Shown: positions 40,163 to 41,200 of the stretch, one piece after another
How the letters are laid out: each line of letters opens with the position of its first letter
How positions within the stretch are numbered: the first letter of the stretch is position 1
From: Candidatus Hydrogenedentota bacterium
GTDB lineage: Bacteria > Hydrogenedentota > Hydrogenedentia > Hydrogenedentales > SLHB01
Length of the DNA: 41,200 nucleotides
Reading direction: 5' to 3'
NCBI GenBank assembly: GCA_016209895.1
Contig: JACQVH010000066.1
Span: 1 to 41,200, forward strand
The notes under the pieces: model-generated
Database searches by the model: none
Seen by the model: the letters and a program-made list of their open reading frames with translations, nothing else
Told to the model about the DNA's origin: nothing
Translations under genes and position numbers: made by a program

Positions 40163-41011
40163 TTAGGTATCCGGCATCTGGCAGAGGCTATCCAGCCATG
40201 CCATTTCCGAATCATTCAGCGGGCCACGGTGGCAGCTTTCGACATTCGTCCCCACCCATTGGACGCGGCGCATGGCGCAGATCAACCGGTCCACGTTGGG
40301 CTGGAAGAGCGAGAACCGCAACATCAGGTCGGCCAGCTTGGCGCGTAGCGCGCCTTCGTTTCCGCGCTCGACGTTGGCCGCCTTCTTGAGCATTTTATCC
40401 AATTCCCACCCGCGAATAAATGGTGAGCACGCGAAGTTCTGCCAGCCCAGTTTCTTGCACGCGGCAAAGATTGGAGAAAGATCGCCGGACTTGATGTTGT
40501 AGGGTCGTACCATGAACGAGTAGGGACTGTTGAGGCCGTATTTCTCGAGGGCATTCTCGCCGGGCGCCCAGACACCGAGTTGTTTGACATATCCTTGCTT
40601 CTGCCAGCCCACGGCCAAGGCTTCTTGCCGCTTATGTTGTTCCTCCGTGCCCTGGTCGAGTTCGTGAAGCACGAGGCAGTCAATATAGTCCGTCTGGAGT
40701 TCATCGGAGAACTGTTGCAGGTGTCGTTCCTCGAGCTCGACCGGTCGGTCCAGCTTGTCTTCGGGCCGGAGGACTTGCATGAAGTTCCAGGCAATGATCG
40801 TGGCCTCGCGGCGGCGGCCGAGTTTTTTAAGCGCGCGTCCGAGGGCAATACGCTCCGGCTGGTGCGTGGTGTCGAACCAGGCGATGCCGTGGTCAAGACA
40901 GGCTTCGACAATTTTGCATTGCGCCGCTTCATCCGGCTGTGGTTCGTTGCCGAGTTGGCTGATGAATGAGTGGCCGCCCAGGATGAGCGGGATGTCGGTG
41001 TTTGTCGTCAT
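40163..41011 (-). CDS. Aldo/keto-reductase-like protein lacking the catalytic Tyr and Lys
   Basis: A 282-aa protein with the TIM-barrel order of an aldo/keto reductase: GGHSFIS near the N-terminus, AWFDTTHQPERIALGRAL with D47, ATIIAWNFMQV, YIDCLVLHELD with H116, and a KQLGVWAPG strand. In active family members the segment after D47 supplies the catalytic Tyr and the next strand ends in Lys. Here they read THQPE and IIAWN, so both residues are missing; reductase activity is doubtful. The C-terminal LICAMRRVQWVGTNVE matches the usual NADP-binding region only loosely. The ATG at 41009-41011 is chosen from several; no Shine-Dalgarno is seen, and a TATACT lies 8 bp upstream. Confidence 0.75.
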   Translation of the reverse strand: MTTNTDIPLILGGHSFISQLGNEPQPDEAAQCKIVEACLDHGIAWFDTTHQPERIALGRALKKLGRRREATIIAWNFMQVLRPEDKLDRPVELEERHLQQFSDELQTDYIDCLVLHELDQGTEEQHKRQEALAVGWQKQGYVKQLGVWAPGENALEKYGLNSPYSFMVRPYNIKSGDLSPIFAACKKLGWQNFACSPFIRGWELDKMLKKAANVERGNEGALRAKLADLMLRFSLFQPNVDRLICAMRRVQWVGTNVESCHRGPLNDSEMAWLDSLCQMPDT

Positions 41012-41035
41012 GGGTGGGGAGTATAGCATAGAGGC

Positions 41036-41063
41036 GGGTTTCGGGTTTCGGGTACAGGGTTCA
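41036..41063 (-). repeat. 7-bp-period repeat, GGGTTTC word
   Basis: Four heptads: GGGTTTC twice, GGGTACA, GGGTTCA. It sits just upstream of the aldo/keto-reductase-like gene, with its purine-rich strand equal to the coding strand of that gene. Nothing else is recognised from here to the right edge. Confidence 0.8.
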
Positions 41064-41200
41064 CGGGCAGGGCAATCGCATCTAAATGTTTGCGTTCGCG
41101 ACCCATTACCCCCCTCAATCCCCATAAGCGCTAACCTTATATAGCTTTCGCGAAGCTGTGCATCTGTAGCGTTCGTTTCCTTGGCGGTTCGGCCAGGCTC

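Noticed and set aside
1..41200. tRNA and rRNA genes
   Set aside because: I looked for cloverleaf patterns with GTTCRA-type T-loops and conserved rRNA strings and found none that I could support.

Overview
The window looks like a piece of chromosome from a free-living, heterotrophic Gram-negative bacterium of roughly 55-58% GC. No ribosomal RNA or other phylogenetic marker is present, so the affiliation is inference. Three Gfo/Idh/MocA oxidoreductases, a ThuA-like protein, a TIM-barrel sugar isomerase, a DUF6807 (PmoA-like) protein, a sialidase, a sialate O-acetylesterase, a SIMPL protein and a TMTC-like TPR membrane protein together suggest the PVC/planctomycete neighbourhood or a candidate phylum such as Hydrogenedentota. 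Several lipoproteins with LxGC-type lipoboxes and one Tat-signal protein support a diderm cell envelope.

Layout. 1-2.5 kb (- strand): the start of a PhoB-type response regulator, a secreted PHP-like protein, a HepT/MntA-type toxin-antitoxin pair and a small orphan protein. 2.9-6.7 kb: a sugar isomerase/epimerase (+), then a Gfo/Idh/MocA dehydrogenase, a ThuA-like protein and a phospholipid-type methyltransferase (-). 6.7-9.9 kb (-): a CUT1 sugar ABC importer (binding lipoprotein and two permeases, no ATPase). 10-14 kb: an aminotransferase (+), another Gfo/Idh/MocA protein (-), and a response regulator with a degenerate GGDEF domain plus a membrane-anchored protein (-). 14-29 kb (mostly +): a lipoprotein and TMTC-like protein, a RbsD/FucU mutarotase, a 599-aa coiled-coil membrane protein, sialidase and sialate esterase, an ankyrin protein, an ArnT-like glycosyltransferase, a DUF3800 protein, methionyl-tRNA synthetase and a glycine-zipper lipoprotein. 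29-32.5 kb (+): a HAD phosphatase, lipoprotein, PIG-L deacetylase and SIMPL protein. 32.4-36.2 kb (-): a soluble histidine kinase, isocitrate dehydrogenase and phosphoglycerate dehydrogenase. 36.2-37.1 kb: a 0.9-kb non-coding region full of repeats. 37.1-41 kb: a DinB protein (+), then DUF6807, a Tat-exported Gfo/Idh/MocA protein and an aldo/keto-reductase-like protein (-).

Metabolic theme: uptake and oxidation of sugars and glycans (importer, isomerase, oxidoreductases, mutarotase, sialidase/esterase), set among core genes (icd, serA, metG).

The most unusual signal is not a gene. At least eight intergenic sites carry degenerate tandem repeats with an exact 7-bp period. The repeated word changes along an array while the 7-bp phase holds. 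Related words recur at distant sites, and the purine-rich strand is always the coding strand of an adjacent gene. Separate 9-bp and 11-bp families, palindromes and one dispersed repeat that encodes the N-terminus of a gene accompany them. Other points of interest are a possible attenuator in the serA leader, a GGDEF domain reading GGEHF, an aldo/keto reductase without catalytic Tyr and Lys, and an IS-end-like 25-bp direct repeat.
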